From Pseudomonas piscis (GTDB taxonomy: Bacteria > Pseudomonadota > Gammaproteobacteria > Pseudomonadales > Pseudomonadaceae), in contig NZ_WHUV01000001.1 in assembly GCF_009380155.1 (NCBI RefSeq), forward strand, positions 992,001 through 1,056,000: a stretch of 64,000 nucleotides of DNA, written 5' to 3'. Of the stretch, positions 54,634-63,954 are shown in pieces. The position numbers and the translations under genes are program-made. Position 1 is the first letter of the stretch. Every line of letters starts with the position of its first letter. The notes beneath the pieces are model-generated. The model did not search any database and was not told the DNA's origin. It saw nothing but the letters and a program-made list of their open reading frames with translations.

Positions 54634-55131
54634 TTACCACCAGTACTTTCCAAAATTTTCCGGGTTCGCCCAGAAGCGTGAATTGAGCCAATCGGGCACT
54701 TGCTTGTATTCAAGCAGATCGTAGGTAAACAGCGTCAGCACCTGTTGCTCCCGCTGGAAGCGCTCGCCGGCTTGCAGGGCCAGGGAGAAGAAGTCGGTTT
54801 CCTGCCAGCCGCAGGCGGCCAGGTCGGCCAGCACGGCGATGCGGCTGGCGTTGAGGTTGCGGATGCCTCCAAGCAGGTTCTGGCCCTCGCGCTTGGGCAG
54901 GTGCTCCAGGCAATCCACCACCAGGGCCAGGTCGAAACGCTGCGCGGCCAGGTCGGCGGGCAAGGGCCCGGGGGCGGCCTGGGCCACTTCGGTGGCCGGA
55001 TGGGCGGCCTTGAACGCGGCCAGGGCAGGAAAGTCGCTGGCGCCGATCAACAGCAGCCTTTGCGGTGCATAACGGTCCAGCAAGGCAGCCAGTGCCTGCT
55101 GCGGGGTACGGGCAGAAATACCGACGCTCAT
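54634..55131 (-). CDS. DUF6231-like protein with Rossmann-type fold
   Basis: The 165-residue protein has a nucleotide-binding-like start ([19 protein letters not shown]) and [14 protein letters not shown], resembling a SAM-methyltransferase core with the motif I region altered. The tail ends in aromatic residues ([12 protein letters not shown]). I assign the family from memory with limited confidence. It ends four bases before the YchJ-like gene, so the two may be co-expressed. Start ATG 55131 is used behind GAGGAG. Confidence 0.68.
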   Translation of the reverse strand: MSVGISARTPQQALAALLDRYAPQRLLLIGASDFPALAAFKAAHPATEVAQAAPGPLPADLAAQRFDLALVVDCLEHLPKREGQNLLGGIRNLNASRIAVLADLAACGWQETDFFSLALQAGERFQREQQVLTLFTYDLLEYKQVPDWLNSRFWANPENFGKYWW

Positions 55132-55321
55132 CATCGCTCCTCGATCAGAGCGTCCAAGACTAGCTTGCCGGCATCCGCGGGCCTAGAGCGGTTCTTCATT
55201 TATTCGCAAGCCCCCCGTGTTTACGGGGCGAAACAGGCGCTGGCGGTTTGCTGGCGCGGGCCTTCGGCCGGGTCTTTACTCCGTGAATCGGCCCTCGAGC
55301 CGATCCCTCAGGAGAAATCAG

Positions 55322-56011
55322 ATGAGCATCATTCGTACGGCAGTACCCCTGGTTCTGTTGACCGGTGTGTTGACTGGTTGTGCAGGTTTGCAAAAAACCG
55401 ACTGGCCGATCTGCGCCGCGGTAGGCGGCGTCACCGGCGCGGCGCTGGGCGCCACCGAAAGCTCGGCGTGGGCGGGCGGTGGCGCACTGGTTGTCGGTGG
55501 CTTGGCGGGCGCCTATTGCTGGGTGCATGGCGATGGCGACGAGGATGGCGATGGCGTTCCGGACAGCCGTGACAAGTGCCCGCATACGCCCAAGGGCGTG
55601 CAGGTCGATGCCAGCGGCTGCCCACTGCCTCCTCCCGTGGTGGAAGAAGTCGTGGTGGTCAAGGAAGAAACCATCGTCGTGCGCGATGTGCACTTCCACT
55701 TCGACTCGGCCAAGCTGACCGAGGCCGACAAGGCCAAGCTCAACACCATAGTGACTCGCCTGAAGCAAGAGTCTGCCTCGGCACAACTACGGGTGACGGG
55801 GCATACCGACAGCGTCGGCAAGGCGGCCTACAACCAGAAACTCTCGGATAAACGCGCTCACTCGGTGGTGGAGTACTTGATCCAGAGCGGTATTCCCCGT
55901 GCCAGCTTCGTCTCGGTGACCGGCGCCGGAGCCAGCCAACCCGTGGCGGACAACAAGACCACAGAAGGACGGGCCATGAACCGTCGCACGGAAATCCAGA
56001 TCAATCGTTGA
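55322..56011 (+). CDS. OmpA-family lipoprotein with calcium-binding-like linker
   Basis: The 229-residue protein has a lipobox LTGC (Cys20), a glycine-zipper segment, a thrombospondin type 3-like Asp-rich stretch (DGDEDGDGVPDSRDKCP) and a C-terminal OmpA peptidoglycan-binding domain (FHFDSAKLTEADKAKLN, GHTDSVGKAAYNQKLSDKRA). It anchors the outer membrane to the cell wall. Start ATG 55322 is behind AGGAG. Confidence 0.9.
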   Translation: MSIIRTAVPLVLLTGVLTGCAGLQKTDWPICAAVGGVTGAALGATESSAWAGGGALVVGGLAGAYCWVHGDGDEDGDGVPDSRDKCPHTPKGVQVDASGCPLPPPVVEEVVVVKEETIVVRDVHFHFDSAKLTEADKAKLNTIVTRLKQESASAQLRVTGHTDSVGKAAYNQKLSDKRAHSVVEYLIQSGIPRASFVSVTGAGASQPVADNKTTEGRAMNRRTEIQINR

Positions 56012-56202
56012 GTAGACACGCCCGGCGCGGCCCGAGGTGCCGCGCCGAGGCGTCCAAGCGTGGCATGGGGGAGGCGGGCGCAGCGATCCTCGTCGATCCG
56101 GTCGCTAACGCACTGTTGTGGGAAGAATTTTCGTCTCCCTCTGGCTTATCCCGGTAATAAGTCGTTACTGTGCGCGCAAAGAAGAACTTACAAGGGGGGC
56201 AT

Positions 56203-56481
56203 ATGAAGGTCTTATGGGGGCTGGGGAAGTTTCTGACCCTGCTGTTTTGGCTGGTTGTGTTGATCAACCTGGCCAGGCCGTTGATCAATCCACTGCACTT
56301 GCTGGTCAACCTGGCGGGTAGCCTGTTGCTGCTGACCCATCTGTTGGAGCTGGTGCTGTTCAACGGCAGCCTCAAGGGCCGTGCCCATCCTTGGCGTGAT
56401 CGCCTGCAAATCCTGCTGGTAGGTATTTTCCATCTGCAGACCCTTCCAGCCCCCGTTATCGTCGAGGCCGATCATGCGTAA
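56203..56481 (+). CDS. DUF1145 small membrane protein
   Basis: The 92-residue protein has two to three hydrophobic helices (LTLLFWLVVLINLARPL, LLVNLAGSLLLLTHLLEL) and a basic loop, the DUF1145 pattern. Function unknown. Start at 56203 behind AAGGGGGG. It overlaps the next gene by eight bases, implying coupling. Confidence 0.83.
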   Translation: MKVLWGLGKFLTLLFWLVVLINLARPLINPLHLLVNLAGSLLLLTHLLELVLFNGSLKGRAHPWRDRLQILLVGIFHLQTLPAPVIVEADHA

Positions 56482-57232
56482 GCTTTGCCCGCTGCTCCTG
56501 TTCTTCAGCCCCCTGGTCCTGGCCCAGGAGGTCAGGGTCGAAACCAATTCCTTCATGCGCTTGCCCAATGCCACCAGCAGCCTGGTCCTGGAACGCTTGG
56601 ACGTGGCCGACTTCGCTACCTTGCTGGTGCCAGCCAATGTCACTGAACTCAAGGTCGAGGACCTGCACCTGGGGCGCGAGGCGCGGATCGCCATAGTGCC
56701 CACCGGGCAGAGCCTGCATCTGGTGATCCAGCGGGCACAATTGGACGAGGGCAGTCAGTTCACCTCCCGGGGGGCGCCGGGGACCTATGAAAAGACCGCC
56801 AAGCCCGGTCGCAACCTGAACCTGCGGATCGAGTCGCTACAGGCCCAGGAGTTGTCGGTGGATGCCCGGGGTGGCACCGGGGCGCCGGGTTATGTCGGCC
56901 TGGATGGAGCCAATGGTGATGAACCAGGCTGCACCTGGGGCCAGGCCGGACGTGGTGCCGATGGGGACAATGGCGGCAATGGCCACCCGGGTGCGGCGGG
57001 TGGCCAGGTACGCCTGGAGCTGCCGCGGGATTTCCCCGACGAGCAGATCAAGGTCTGGGTCGATGGCGGTGCCGGCGGTTTGGCCGGGGCCGGTGGCAAG
57101 CCGGGCGCGGGCGGTAAATCCAAGGGCTGCCTGGTCTACCGGGCCGACGGTGGCAAGGGCGGACGTCCCGGTGCCCAGGGCGAACCGGGTCCGGAAGGCG
57201 TGGCGGGCTCGCTGACCGTGCAGCGTCTTTAA
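56474..57232 (+). CDS. Exported glycine-rich collagen-like protein
   Basis: The 252-residue protein has a signal peptide (LCPLLLFFSPLVLA) and an N-terminal beta-type region to residue ~120. The C-terminal half is made of GxxGxx-like turns (GGTGAPGYVGLDGANGDEPG, GNGHPGAAGG, GGAGGLAGAGGKPGAGG), with two Cys. This resembles bacterial collagen-like or glycine-rich surface proteins. No catalytic motif is visible. Confidence 0.78.
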   Translation: MRKLCPLLLFFSPLVLAQEVRVETNSFMRLPNATSSLVLERLDVADFATLLVPANVTELKVEDLHLGREARIAIVPTGQSLHLVIQRAQLDEGSQFTSRGAPGTYEKTAKPGRNLNLRIESLQAQELSVDARGGTGAPGYVGLDGANGDEPGCTWGQAGRGADGDNGGNGHPGAAGGQVRLELPRDFPDEQIKVWVDGGAGGLAGAGGKPGAGGKSKGCLVYRADGGKGGRPGAQGEPGPEGVAGSLTVQRL

Positions 57233-57254
57233 CCGGCTTTGCCAGGTGTCATGC

Positions 57255-57280
57255 CGATCGCCCGCTCCTGCGGGCGATCG
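57255..57280. terminator. Perfect 11-bp hairpin between convergent genes
   Basis: CGATCGCCCGC pairs with GCGGGCGATCG around the loop TCCT. It lies between the glycine-rich protein gene and the CopD gene. There is little T-run, but the convergent location suggests a shared terminator. Confidence 0.55.
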
Positions 57281-57284
57281 CGTT

Positions 57285-57749
57285 TCAGAGGCTCGGTCGG
57301 GCAGCCGCCAGGGCCACCAGCAGCAGGCCGATGATCAGGTTGATACCCACCAGGCGGCGGATCCGCCCGAGCACCGCGGCACCGGCCGGCCAGTCCTGGG
57401 CCGCCACCGTCTGGCGCAACTCCGGCAGTTGCAGCGACTGGATACGGATGAACAGCGCGGTCATCACCAGGTATACGCCCATCATGATCTGCACATAGCG
57501 CGGTGCGGTTTCAAAGCCGTTGAACCGCAGGTGCAGCAGGCCGATGCCGCTGATCGGCAAGATCACCACTGCCGCCCAGACCCAGGCGAAGAACCGCGGG
57601 AACACCTGGGCCCACAGCTGGAGCCGCTGGGGCCCCTCCAGGGCCACCACGGCGGCGGGCCGCAGGACCATCCAGGCGAAGAACATGCCGCCGACCCAGA
57701 CCAGGGCGGCCAGGACGTGCAGGCTGTAGGCGAGGGCGAAAGCGGTCAT
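57285..57749 (-). CDS. CopD-family membrane protein
   Basis: The 154-residue protein has four hydrophobic helices and the CopD pattern LHVLAALVWVGGMFFAWMV at the start and PRYVQIMMGVYLVMTALF. CopD-type proteins take part in copper uptake or in quinol-linked membrane functions. No copper gene is adjacent, so the role is uncertain. Confidence 0.86.
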   Translation of the reverse strand: MTAFALAYSLHVLAALVWVGGMFFAWMVLRPAAVVALEGPQRLQLWAQVFPRFFAWVWAAVVILPISGIGLLHLRFNGFETAPRYVQIMMGVYLVMTALFIRIQSLQLPELRQTVAAQDWPAGAAVLGRIRRLVGINLIIGLLLVALAAARPSL

Positions 57750-57810
57750 TCGGGTACTCCGTTCTGCGCAGGATGAATTAGCGGGGTATGATAGCGGCCG
57801 ATTCGAACCA

Positions 57811-57826
57811 CTGAAAATTTATCCAG
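57811..57826 (+). promoter_or_regulatory. LexA box upstream of dinG
   Basis: CTGAAAATTTATCCAG fits CTG-N10-CAG with an A/T-rich centre, ending 22 bases before the dinG start codon. dinG is LexA-controlled in other gammaproteobacteria. Confidence 0.82.
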
Positions 57827-57848
57827 CGTTTTGTGCGCCTGAAGAACC

Positions 57849-59993
57849 ATGATCAGCAACGAACTCAAAACCACGATCCAGGGCGCCTACTCGCGTTTTC
57901 TCGAAGCCAAGAGCCTCAAGCCGCGTTATGGCCAGCGCCTGATGATCGCCGAGGTGGCCAAGGTCCTGGGTGACGTCGATACCGACGACGAGGGCCGGCG
58001 CAGCGGCGATCCGGCGGTGGTCGCGGTAGAGGCCGGCACCGGTACCGGCAAGACCGTGGCCTACAGCCTGGCGGCGATCCCCACGGCCAAGGCCGCCGGC
58101 AAGCGCCTGGTGATCGCCACCGCCACCGTCGCCCTGCAGGAGCAGATCGTCTACAAGGACCTGCCCGACCTGATGCGCAACAGCGGCTTGAACTTCAGCT
58201 TCGCCCTGGCCAAGGGGCGCGGGCGCTATATGTGCCTGTCCAAGCTCGACATGCTCCTGCAGGAAGGCCACGCGCAGACCGCCACCGCCCAGCTGTTCGA
58301 AGAAGAAGGCTTCAAGATCGAGGTGGACGAGGCCAGCCAGAAGCTGTTCACCAGCATGATCGAGAAACTGGCCGGCAATAAATGGGACGGCGACCGCGAC
58401 AGCTGGCCCAACGCCCTGGAAGACGCCGACTGGGCGCGCCTGACCACCGACCACAGCCAGTGCACCAACCGCCATTGCCCCAACTTCGGCCAGTGCGCCT
58501 TCTACAAGGCCCGGGAAGGCATGGGCAAGGTCGACGTGATCGTCACCAACCACGACATGGTCCTGGCCGACCTGGCCCTGGGCGGCGGTGCGGTGCTGCC
58601 CGACCCGCGCGATACCCTCTATGTGTTCGACGAAGGCCATCACCTGCCGGACAAGGCCATCGGCCACTTCGCCCACTACACCAGGTTGCGCTCCACCGCC
58701 GACTGGCTGGAGCAGACCGCCAAGAACCTCACCAAGCTCCTGGCCCAGCACCCGCTGCCGGGCGACCTGGGGCGGCTGATCGAGCAGGTGCCGGAGCTGG
58801 CGCGGGAGATCAAGACCCAGCAACAGTTCATGTTCACCGCCTGCGAGCAGATCGCCGATTTCAAGACCGGTGAAGACATGGAAGGCCGCGAGCGGCCGCG
58901 CCATCGTTTTGTCGGCGGGCTGATTCCCGATCACATGCGCGAGATGGGCATCGAGCTGAAGAAAGGCTTCTCGCGGCTGACCGACCTCTTCACTCGCCTG
59001 ACCGACCTGCTCAAGGAAGGCATGGATGGCGAGGTCAACATCGGCATCGCCAGCAACCAGGCCGAGGAGTGGTACCCGCTGTTCGGCAGCCTGCTGGCCA
59101 GAGCCTCGGGCAACTGGGAACTGTGGACGGCCTTCACCGTCGAGGACCCGGAGGACAACCCGCCCATGGCCCGCTGGTTGACCCTGGCCGAGAGCGGCTC
59201 GCTGTTCGATATCGAGGTCAACGCCAGCCCGATCCTGGCTGCGGAAATGCTGCGCCGCAATTTGTGGAACGTGGCCTACGGCGCCCTCGTGACCTCGGCG
59301 ACCCTGACCGCCCTGGGCACTTTCGACCGCTTCCGCATGCGTGCCGGCTTGCCGAAGAAGGCCGTCACCGCTGTGGTCCCCAGCCCGTTCCACCATGCCG
59401 ACGCCGGCGTGCTGCGGGTTCCCGACCTGCGGGCCGACCCACGGGATGCCGCGGCCCATACCGCAGCGATCATCCGCGACCTGCCGGAACTGGTGGAAGG
59501 CTCCCGGGGCAGCCTGGTGCTGTTCTCTTCGCGCAAGCAGATGCAGGACGTGTTCGACGGCCTGGATCGCGACTGGCGCAAGCAGGTGTTCATCCAGGGC
59601 AACCTGTCCAAGCAGGAGACCCTCAACAAGCACAAGGCCCGGGTCGATGGTGGTGATTCCAGTGTGCTGTTCGGTCTGGCCAGCTTCGCCGAAGGGGTGG
59701 ACTTGCCTGGCGCCTATTGCGAGCACGTGGTGATCGCCAAGATCCCGTTCTCGGTTCCGGACGATCCGGTGGAGGCTGCGCTGGCGGAGTGGATCGAGGC
59801 CCGGGGCGGCAACCCGTTCATGGAAATCTCGGTGCCGGATGCCTCCCTCAAGCTGGTCCAGGCTTGCGGCCGGCTGCTGCGTACCGAGCAAGACCGCGGC
59901 ACCATCACCTTGTTGGATCGGCGCCTGGTCACCCAGCGCTATGGCAAGGCGATCCTCAATGCCCTGCCGCCTTTTCGCCGGGAAATATCTTAG
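57849..59993 (+). CDS. dinG: ATP-dependent DNA helicase DinG
   Basis: The 714-residue XPD-like helicase has Walker A EAGTGTGKT, the four cysteines of an iron-sulphur cluster (QCTNRHCPNFGQC plus an earlier Cys), and a DEGH box (FDEGHHLPDKAI) in place of DEAH. Later motifs VTSATLTALGTF and LFSSRKQM are typical. It unwinds R-loops, D-loops and G-quadruplexes during repair. Confidence 0.95.
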   Translation: MISNELKTTIQGAYSRFLEAKSLKPRYGQRLMIAEVAKVLGDVDTDDEGRRSGDPAVVAVEAGTGTGKTVAYSLAAIPTAKAAGKRLVIATATVALQEQIVYKDLPDLMRNSGLNFSFALAKGRGRYMCLSKLDMLLQEGHAQTATAQLFEEEGFKIEVDEASQKLFTSMIEKLAGNKWDGDRDSWPNALEDADWARLTTDHSQCTNRHCPNFGQCAFYKAREGMGKVDVIVTNHDMVLADLALGGGAVLPDPRDTLYVFDEGHHLPDKAIGHFAHYTRLRSTADWLEQTAKNLTKLLAQHPLPGDLGRLIEQVPELAREIKTQQQFMFTACEQIADFKTGEDMEGRERPRHRFVGGLIPDHMREMGIELKKGFSRLTDLFTRLTDLLKEGMDGEVNIGIASNQAEEWYPLFGSLLARASGNWELWTAFTVEDPEDNPPMARWLTLAESGSLFDIEVNASPILAAEMLRRNLWNVAYGALVTSATLTALGTFDRFRMRAGLPKKAVTAVVPSPFHHADAGVLRVPDLRADPRDAAAHTAAIIRDLPELVEGSRGSLVLFSSRKQMQDVFDGLDRDWRKQVFIQGNLSKQETLNKHKARVDGGDSSVLFGLASFAEGVDLPGAYCEHVVIAKIPFSVPDDPVEAALAEWIEARGGNPFMEISVPDASLKLVQACGRLLRTEQDRGTITLLDRRLVTQRYGKAILNALPPFRREIS

Positions 59994-59995
59994 TC

Positions 59996-60147
59996 GGCCG
60001 TTGAAAAACTACCTGCGTTGCCATCGCTGCGTTAAAAACAGGCTGGTGCGCCAGCCCGGTCAAAACGTTCATTTACCACTCGTGAACTGCGCTTTTTCGC
60101 CTGTTTTTGCCTTGCGCTGGCTGCCTTGCCTAGGTTTTTCAACGGCC
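59996..60147. repeat. MITE-like palindromic repeat after dinG
   Basis: The ends GGCCGTTGAAAAAC and GTTTTTCAACGGCC are perfect 14-bp inverted repeats about 150 bases apart. Inside, AAAAACAGGC pairs with GCCTGTTTTT, and the flanking parts also match imperfectly, so the whole element can fold into one long hairpin. It begins three bases after the dinG stop. It has no ORF, as expected for a non-autonomous element. Confidence 0.78.
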
Positions 60148-60342
60148 TGTTCGGCCGGCCCGCGCCGCGATGCGCCGGGCAGGCGAGCACGCCGCCCGGC
60201 GACGGTTTGGGTATCCACGTCGCCCAAGGTCTTTTCACGGGTTTACCGAGCAGGGCTGCACCTTTGCGCACCCTGCTGTCTATTTCACTTCAATGCTTGA
60301 GCACCGGCCGCCCAGCGGCCCTACAAGGAGAAACCGGCCCAT
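60148..60342. other. 195-bp leader region before GH gene
   Basis: It contains no ORF I trust. A 6-bp GC hairpin GGCCGC / GCGGCC (about 60305-60320) sits just before the Shine-Dalgarno AAGGAG of the glycosidase gene. It could affect ribosome access but has no known function. Confidence 0.4.
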
Positions 60343-62703
60343 ATGATTCGCCGCTCGTTGCCCGTCGTACTTGCCCTGTTGTTTGCCGCGCCTGTGTTGG
60401 CGGCCCCTGCCGGACAACAAACGTTGTTCAACTTTGTCCGCCCGGCCTCCGTGGTGCAGGTAGCGACCCAGGATGCCAACCTGCCGCAGTACAACGCCGA
60501 ACAAACGGCCGAAGGTGAAGTGCTGCGGCGGGTGACGTTCAACCCGACACTGCGCCCCAGCTTGCGCCTGAGCCCCCAGGCGGGGGCCTGGGACTGGTCG
60601 CAGTCGGGGCTGATGAGCCTGCGTATCCAGAGTGCGATGGACTGGGCCCTGACCCTCTACGTGACCATCCAGAGCAACGATGGCCAGACCCTGGTCAGCC
60701 GGGTCGACTTGCCCGCCGGCCCAGCGCAGACGCTGCTGGTGCCCTTGGTGGCCAGCAGTGCCCTGGAGCAGGGCATGAAGGCCGCGCCGCCGATGCCCAT
60801 GACCGTGGACGGCCAACGCATCCTGCTGGCCAGCAGCGAAGGGCAGCTGGACCGCAGCCAGGTGGTATCGGTGACCCTGTCCCTGGACAACCCCAAGGCT
60901 TCGCAAAGCATCCTTCTCGAGCGTTTCGGCGTGCAGGACGGCGAGGGCGTGGTTCGCGCCGTGTATGGCTCCCTGGTGGACGGCTATGGCCAGTCGACCC
61001 GGGACCGCTGGCCGGAGAAGGTCGCCAGCGACGAGCAGCTCAAGGCTGCAGCCAGCAAGGAGCAGCAACAGCTCAAGGGCTGGCTCGCCGAGCGTGAAAA
61101 GGCCCCCCTGGACCGCTTCGGCGGCCTGAGCCAGGGGCCGGTCTTCAAGGCCAGCGGCTTCTTTCGTACCCAGAAGCGTGATGGCCGCTGGTTCCTGGTG
61201 ACTCCCGATGGGCATCCGTTCTATTCCCTGGGGGTCAACACCTTGGCAGCGGACAACAACCGCACCTATGTCGCCGGGCGCGAATGGATGTTCAACGACC
61301 TGCCCAAGGACGGCGAGCCGCTGGCGGTCTACTACGGCGATGGCGACAACCGTGGCGGCAACGGCGCCGACCGCGGGCGGGGCTACAACAGCGGGCGCTG
61401 GTACGACTTCTACCGGGCCAACCTGCAGCGTACTTATGGCGCACCTTGCGCCGCGGCTGGCGCGGCCGTGTCGGCGCCCGATCAGGCGACGCCCTGCGCG
61501 GCACCGGGGTTCGACCAGAAGCGCTGGCTCGGCCACACCCTGGACCGCCTGCAAGCCTGGGGCTTCAACACCATCGGCAACTGGAGCGCGCCGGCCCTGG
61601 GCCTGGCCGATCGGGTGCCCTACACCTTGCCGCTGTCGATCGTCGGTGATTACGCCAGCATCAGTACCGGCAGCGACTGGTGGGGCGGCATGCCCGATCC
61701 CTTCGATCCACGCTTTGCCATGGCCACCGAGCGCGCCGTGGCCATCGCCGCCCGGGATCATCGTGACGATCCGTGGCTGATCGGCTACTTCGCCGACAAC
61801 GAGCTGGCCTGGGCAGGTCCAGGAAATGACGCGAAATCCCGCTTCGCCCTGGCCTACGGTACTCTGCGCCTGACCACCGATGTCCCGGCCAAGCGCGCCT
61901 TCCTCAAGCAACTGCGTGACAAGTATCGCAACCAACAGGGGCTGTCCAAGGCCTGGGGTATCGATCTGCCGGCCTGGGAGTTGCTGGAAGACCCGGGCTT
62001 CGAGGCGCCATTGCCAAGCCTCGAGCATCCCGAGATCGAGGCCGACTACCGGCATTTCCAGCGAGTCTTCGCCGATACCTATTTCAAGACCATCGCCGAT
62101 TCGTTGAAGTGGCACGCCCCCAACCACCTGCTGCTGGGAGGGCGGTTTGCCGTCAGTACACCTGAGGCGGTGGCTTCCTGTGCCCAGTATTGCGACGTGC
62201 TGAGCTTCAACATGTACACCCTCAAGCCCCAGGACGGGCAGGATTTCGCCTACCTGCGCAGTCTCGACAAGCCGGTGCTGGTCACCGAGTTCAACTTCGG
62301 TTCCCGGGATCGCGGCCCGTTCTGGGGCGCCGTCACTGAACTGGCCCGGGAGGAGGAGCGGGGACCGGCTTATGCCAACTTCCTCAAGCAGGCACTGAGC
62401 GAGCCGTCCATCGTCGGAGTGCACTGGTTCCAGTACCTGGACCAGCCGGTGACCGGACGCCTGCTGGACGGTGAGAACGGTCATTTCGGCCTGGTGGGTA
62501 TTACCGATGTACCGTTCCAGGGCTTCGTCGAGGCCGTGCGCAGGGGCAACCTGCTGGCGCTGGAGCAACTGGGCAAGGCCGCGCAGCTCGCTCGGGCCCA
62601 GGCCGAGCAGGCGGCCGCCAGCGGGCCTGCGGCGGAAAACCGGGACGCACCGAGCGCCAGGCCTGAAGCGCACGCCGGTGGCCATTCCGGCAACGGCCAC
62701 TGA
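60343..62703 (+). CDS. Exported clan GH-A glycosidase, GH42/GH50 (beta-agarase)-like
   Basis: The 786-residue protein has a signal peptide (VLALLFAAPVLAAPAG) and a TIM-barrel catalytic domain after residue ~270. Clan GH-A catalytic residues are visible: Glu487 in YFADNELAW as acid/base and Glu649 in VLVTEFNFGS as nucleophile. The overall layout recalls GH50 agarases and GH42. The C-terminal ~40 residues are an Ala/Gly/His-rich tail (HAGGHSGNGH). The natural substrate is unknown; a biofilm polysaccharide is possible. Confidence 0.78.
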   Translation: MIRRSLPVVLALLFAAPVLAAPAGQQTLFNFVRPASVVQVATQDANLPQYNAEQTAEGEVLRRVTFNPTLRPSLRLSPQAGAWDWSQSGLMSLRIQSAMDWALTLYVTIQSNDGQTLVSRVDLPAGPAQTLLVPLVASSALEQGMKAAPPMPMTVDGQRILLASSEGQLDRSQVVSVTLSLDNPKASQSILLERFGVQDGEGVVRAVYGSLVDGYGQSTRDRWPEKVASDEQLKAAASKEQQQLKGWLAEREKAPLDRFGGLSQGPVFKASGFFRTQKRDGRWFLVTPDGHPFYSLGVNTLAADNNRTYVAGREWMFNDLPKDGEPLAVYYGDGDNRGGNGADRGRGYNSGRWYDFYRANLQRTYGAPCAAAGAAVSAPDQATPCAAPGFDQKRWLGHTLDRLQAWGFNTIGNWSAPALGLADRVPYTLPLSIVGDYASISTGSDWWGGMPDPFDPRFAMATERAVAIAARDHRDDPWLIGYFADNELAWAGPGNDAKSRFALAYGTLRLTTDVPAKRAFLKQLRDKYRNQQGLSKAWGIDLPAWELLEDPGFEAPLPSLEHPEIEADYRHFQRVFADTYFKTIADSLKWHAPNHLLLGGRFAVSTPEAVASCAQYCDVLSFNMYTLKPQDGQDFAYLRSLDKPVLVTEFNFGSRDRGPFWGAVTELAREEERGPAYANFLKQALSEPSIVGVHWFQYLDQPVTGRLLDGENGHFGLVGITDVPFQGFVEAVRRGNLLALEQLGKAAQLARAQAEQAAASGPAAENRDAPSARPEAHAGGHSGNGH

Positions 62704-62808
62704 GGACTTTCGGGCCCTGCTCAGGTGGGGCCTGGTTGTTCCCAAATTCCCTTGGGGCTGAAACAATGCGCGCCACGTTGCCGAGCATTGTCGCAGGGGG
62801 ATTCAGGG

Positions 62809-63954
62809 GTGCAGATTCAAGGTCATTACGAGCTCAAGTTCGAGGCGGTACGCGAGGCCTTCGCGGCGTTGTTCGAAGATCCCCAGGAGCGTGGCGCCGC
62901 GCTGTGTATCCAGGTCGGAGGGGAAACCGTGGTCGACCTCTGGGCCGGCACGGCCGACAAGGACGGCGCCGAGGCCTGGCACAGCGATACCATCGCCAAC
63001 CTGTTTTCCTGCACCAAGACTTTTGCCGCGGTGACCGCGTTGCAATTGGTGGCCGAGGGCAAGCTCAAGCTGGACGCGCCGGTGGCCGACTACTGGCCGG
63101 AATTCGCCGCGGCGGGCAAGGCGGCTATCACCTTGCGCCAGTTGCTGTGCCACCAGGCCGGGTTGCCGGCCCTGCGTGAGTTGCTGCCGCCACAGGCCCT
63201 GTACGAATGGCAGACCATGGTCGACGCCCTGGCCGCCGAGCAACCCTGGTGGACACCGGGGGAAGGTCACGGTTATGCCGCCATCACCTATGGCTGGCTG
63301 GTGGGCGAGCTGATTCGTCGGGCCGACGGCCGTGGCCCTGGCGAATCGATCGTGGCCCGGGTGGCCAAGCCCCTGGGGCTGGATTTCCATATCGGCCTGG
63401 CCGACGAGGAATTCCACCGGGTGGCGCATATCGCGCGCGGCAAGGGCAATGTCGGCGATGCTGCGGCCCAGCGCCTTTTGCAGGTGACCATGCGCGAGCC
63501 CGAAGCGATGACCACCCGGGCATTTACCAATCCACCGTCTATCATGACCAGCACCAATAAACCCGAGTGGCGGCGCATGCAGCAGCCAGCGGCCAACGGT
63601 CATGGCAATGCTCGCAGCCTCGCCGGCTTCTACAGCGGCCTGCTCGATGGCAGCTTGCTGGAGGCCGAGATGCTCGAGGAACTGACCCGGGAGCATAGCC
63701 TGGGCATGGACAAGACCCTGTTGACCCAGACCCGTTTCGGCCTGGGCTGCATGCTCGACCAGCCCCAGGTGGCCAACGCGACCTTTGGCCTGGGGGCACG
63801 GGCATTCGGACATCCCGGGGCGGGGGGCTCTATCGGGTTCGCCGATCCGGAGCACGACGTGGCTTTCGGTTTCGTCACCAACACCCTGGGTCCCTATGTG
63901 TTGATGGATCCGCGGGCACAGAAGTTGGTGCGAGTTTTGTCGGATTGTCTGTAA
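62809..63954 (+). CDS. Serine beta-lactamase-fold hydrolase (family VIII esterase-like, EstB type)
   Basis: The 381-residue protein, started at GTG 62809 behind AGGGGG, has the SxxK motif SCTK with Ser67/Lys70, a Tyr-rich loop (YAAITYGWLVGELI) and the third motif HPGAGGS near residue 340. No signal peptide is visible. Such proteins hydrolyse short-chain esters or D-amino-acid peptides rather than beta-lactams. It is the last complete gene in the window; bases 63955-64000 hold nothing recognisable. Confidence 0.88.
   Translation: MQIQGHYELKFEAVREAFAALFEDPQERGAALCIQVGGETVVDLWAGTADKDGAEAWHSDTIANLFSCTKTFAAVTALQLVAEGKLKLDAPVADYWPEFAAAGKAAITLRQLLCHQAGLPALRELLPPQALYEWQTMVDALAAEQPWWTPGEGHGYAAITYGWLVGELIRRADGRGPGESIVARVAKPLGLDFHIGLADEEFHRVAHIARGKGNVGDAAAQRLLQVTMREPEAMTTRAFTNPPSIMTSTNKPEWRRMQQPAANGHGNARSLAGFYSGLLDGSLLEAEMLEELTREHSLGMDKTLLTQTRFGLGCMLDQPQVANATFGLGARAFGHPGAGGSIGFADPEHDVAFGFVTNTLGPYVLMDPRAQKLVRVLSDCL

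Noticed and set aside
57819..59891. 690-codon minus-strand open frame
   Set aside because: Antisense to dinG, whose helicase motifs and LexA box fix the coding strand.
60280..62766. 828-codon minus-strand open frame
   Set aside because: Antisense to the glycosidase gene, which carries a signal peptide and catalytic Glu residues on the plus strand.
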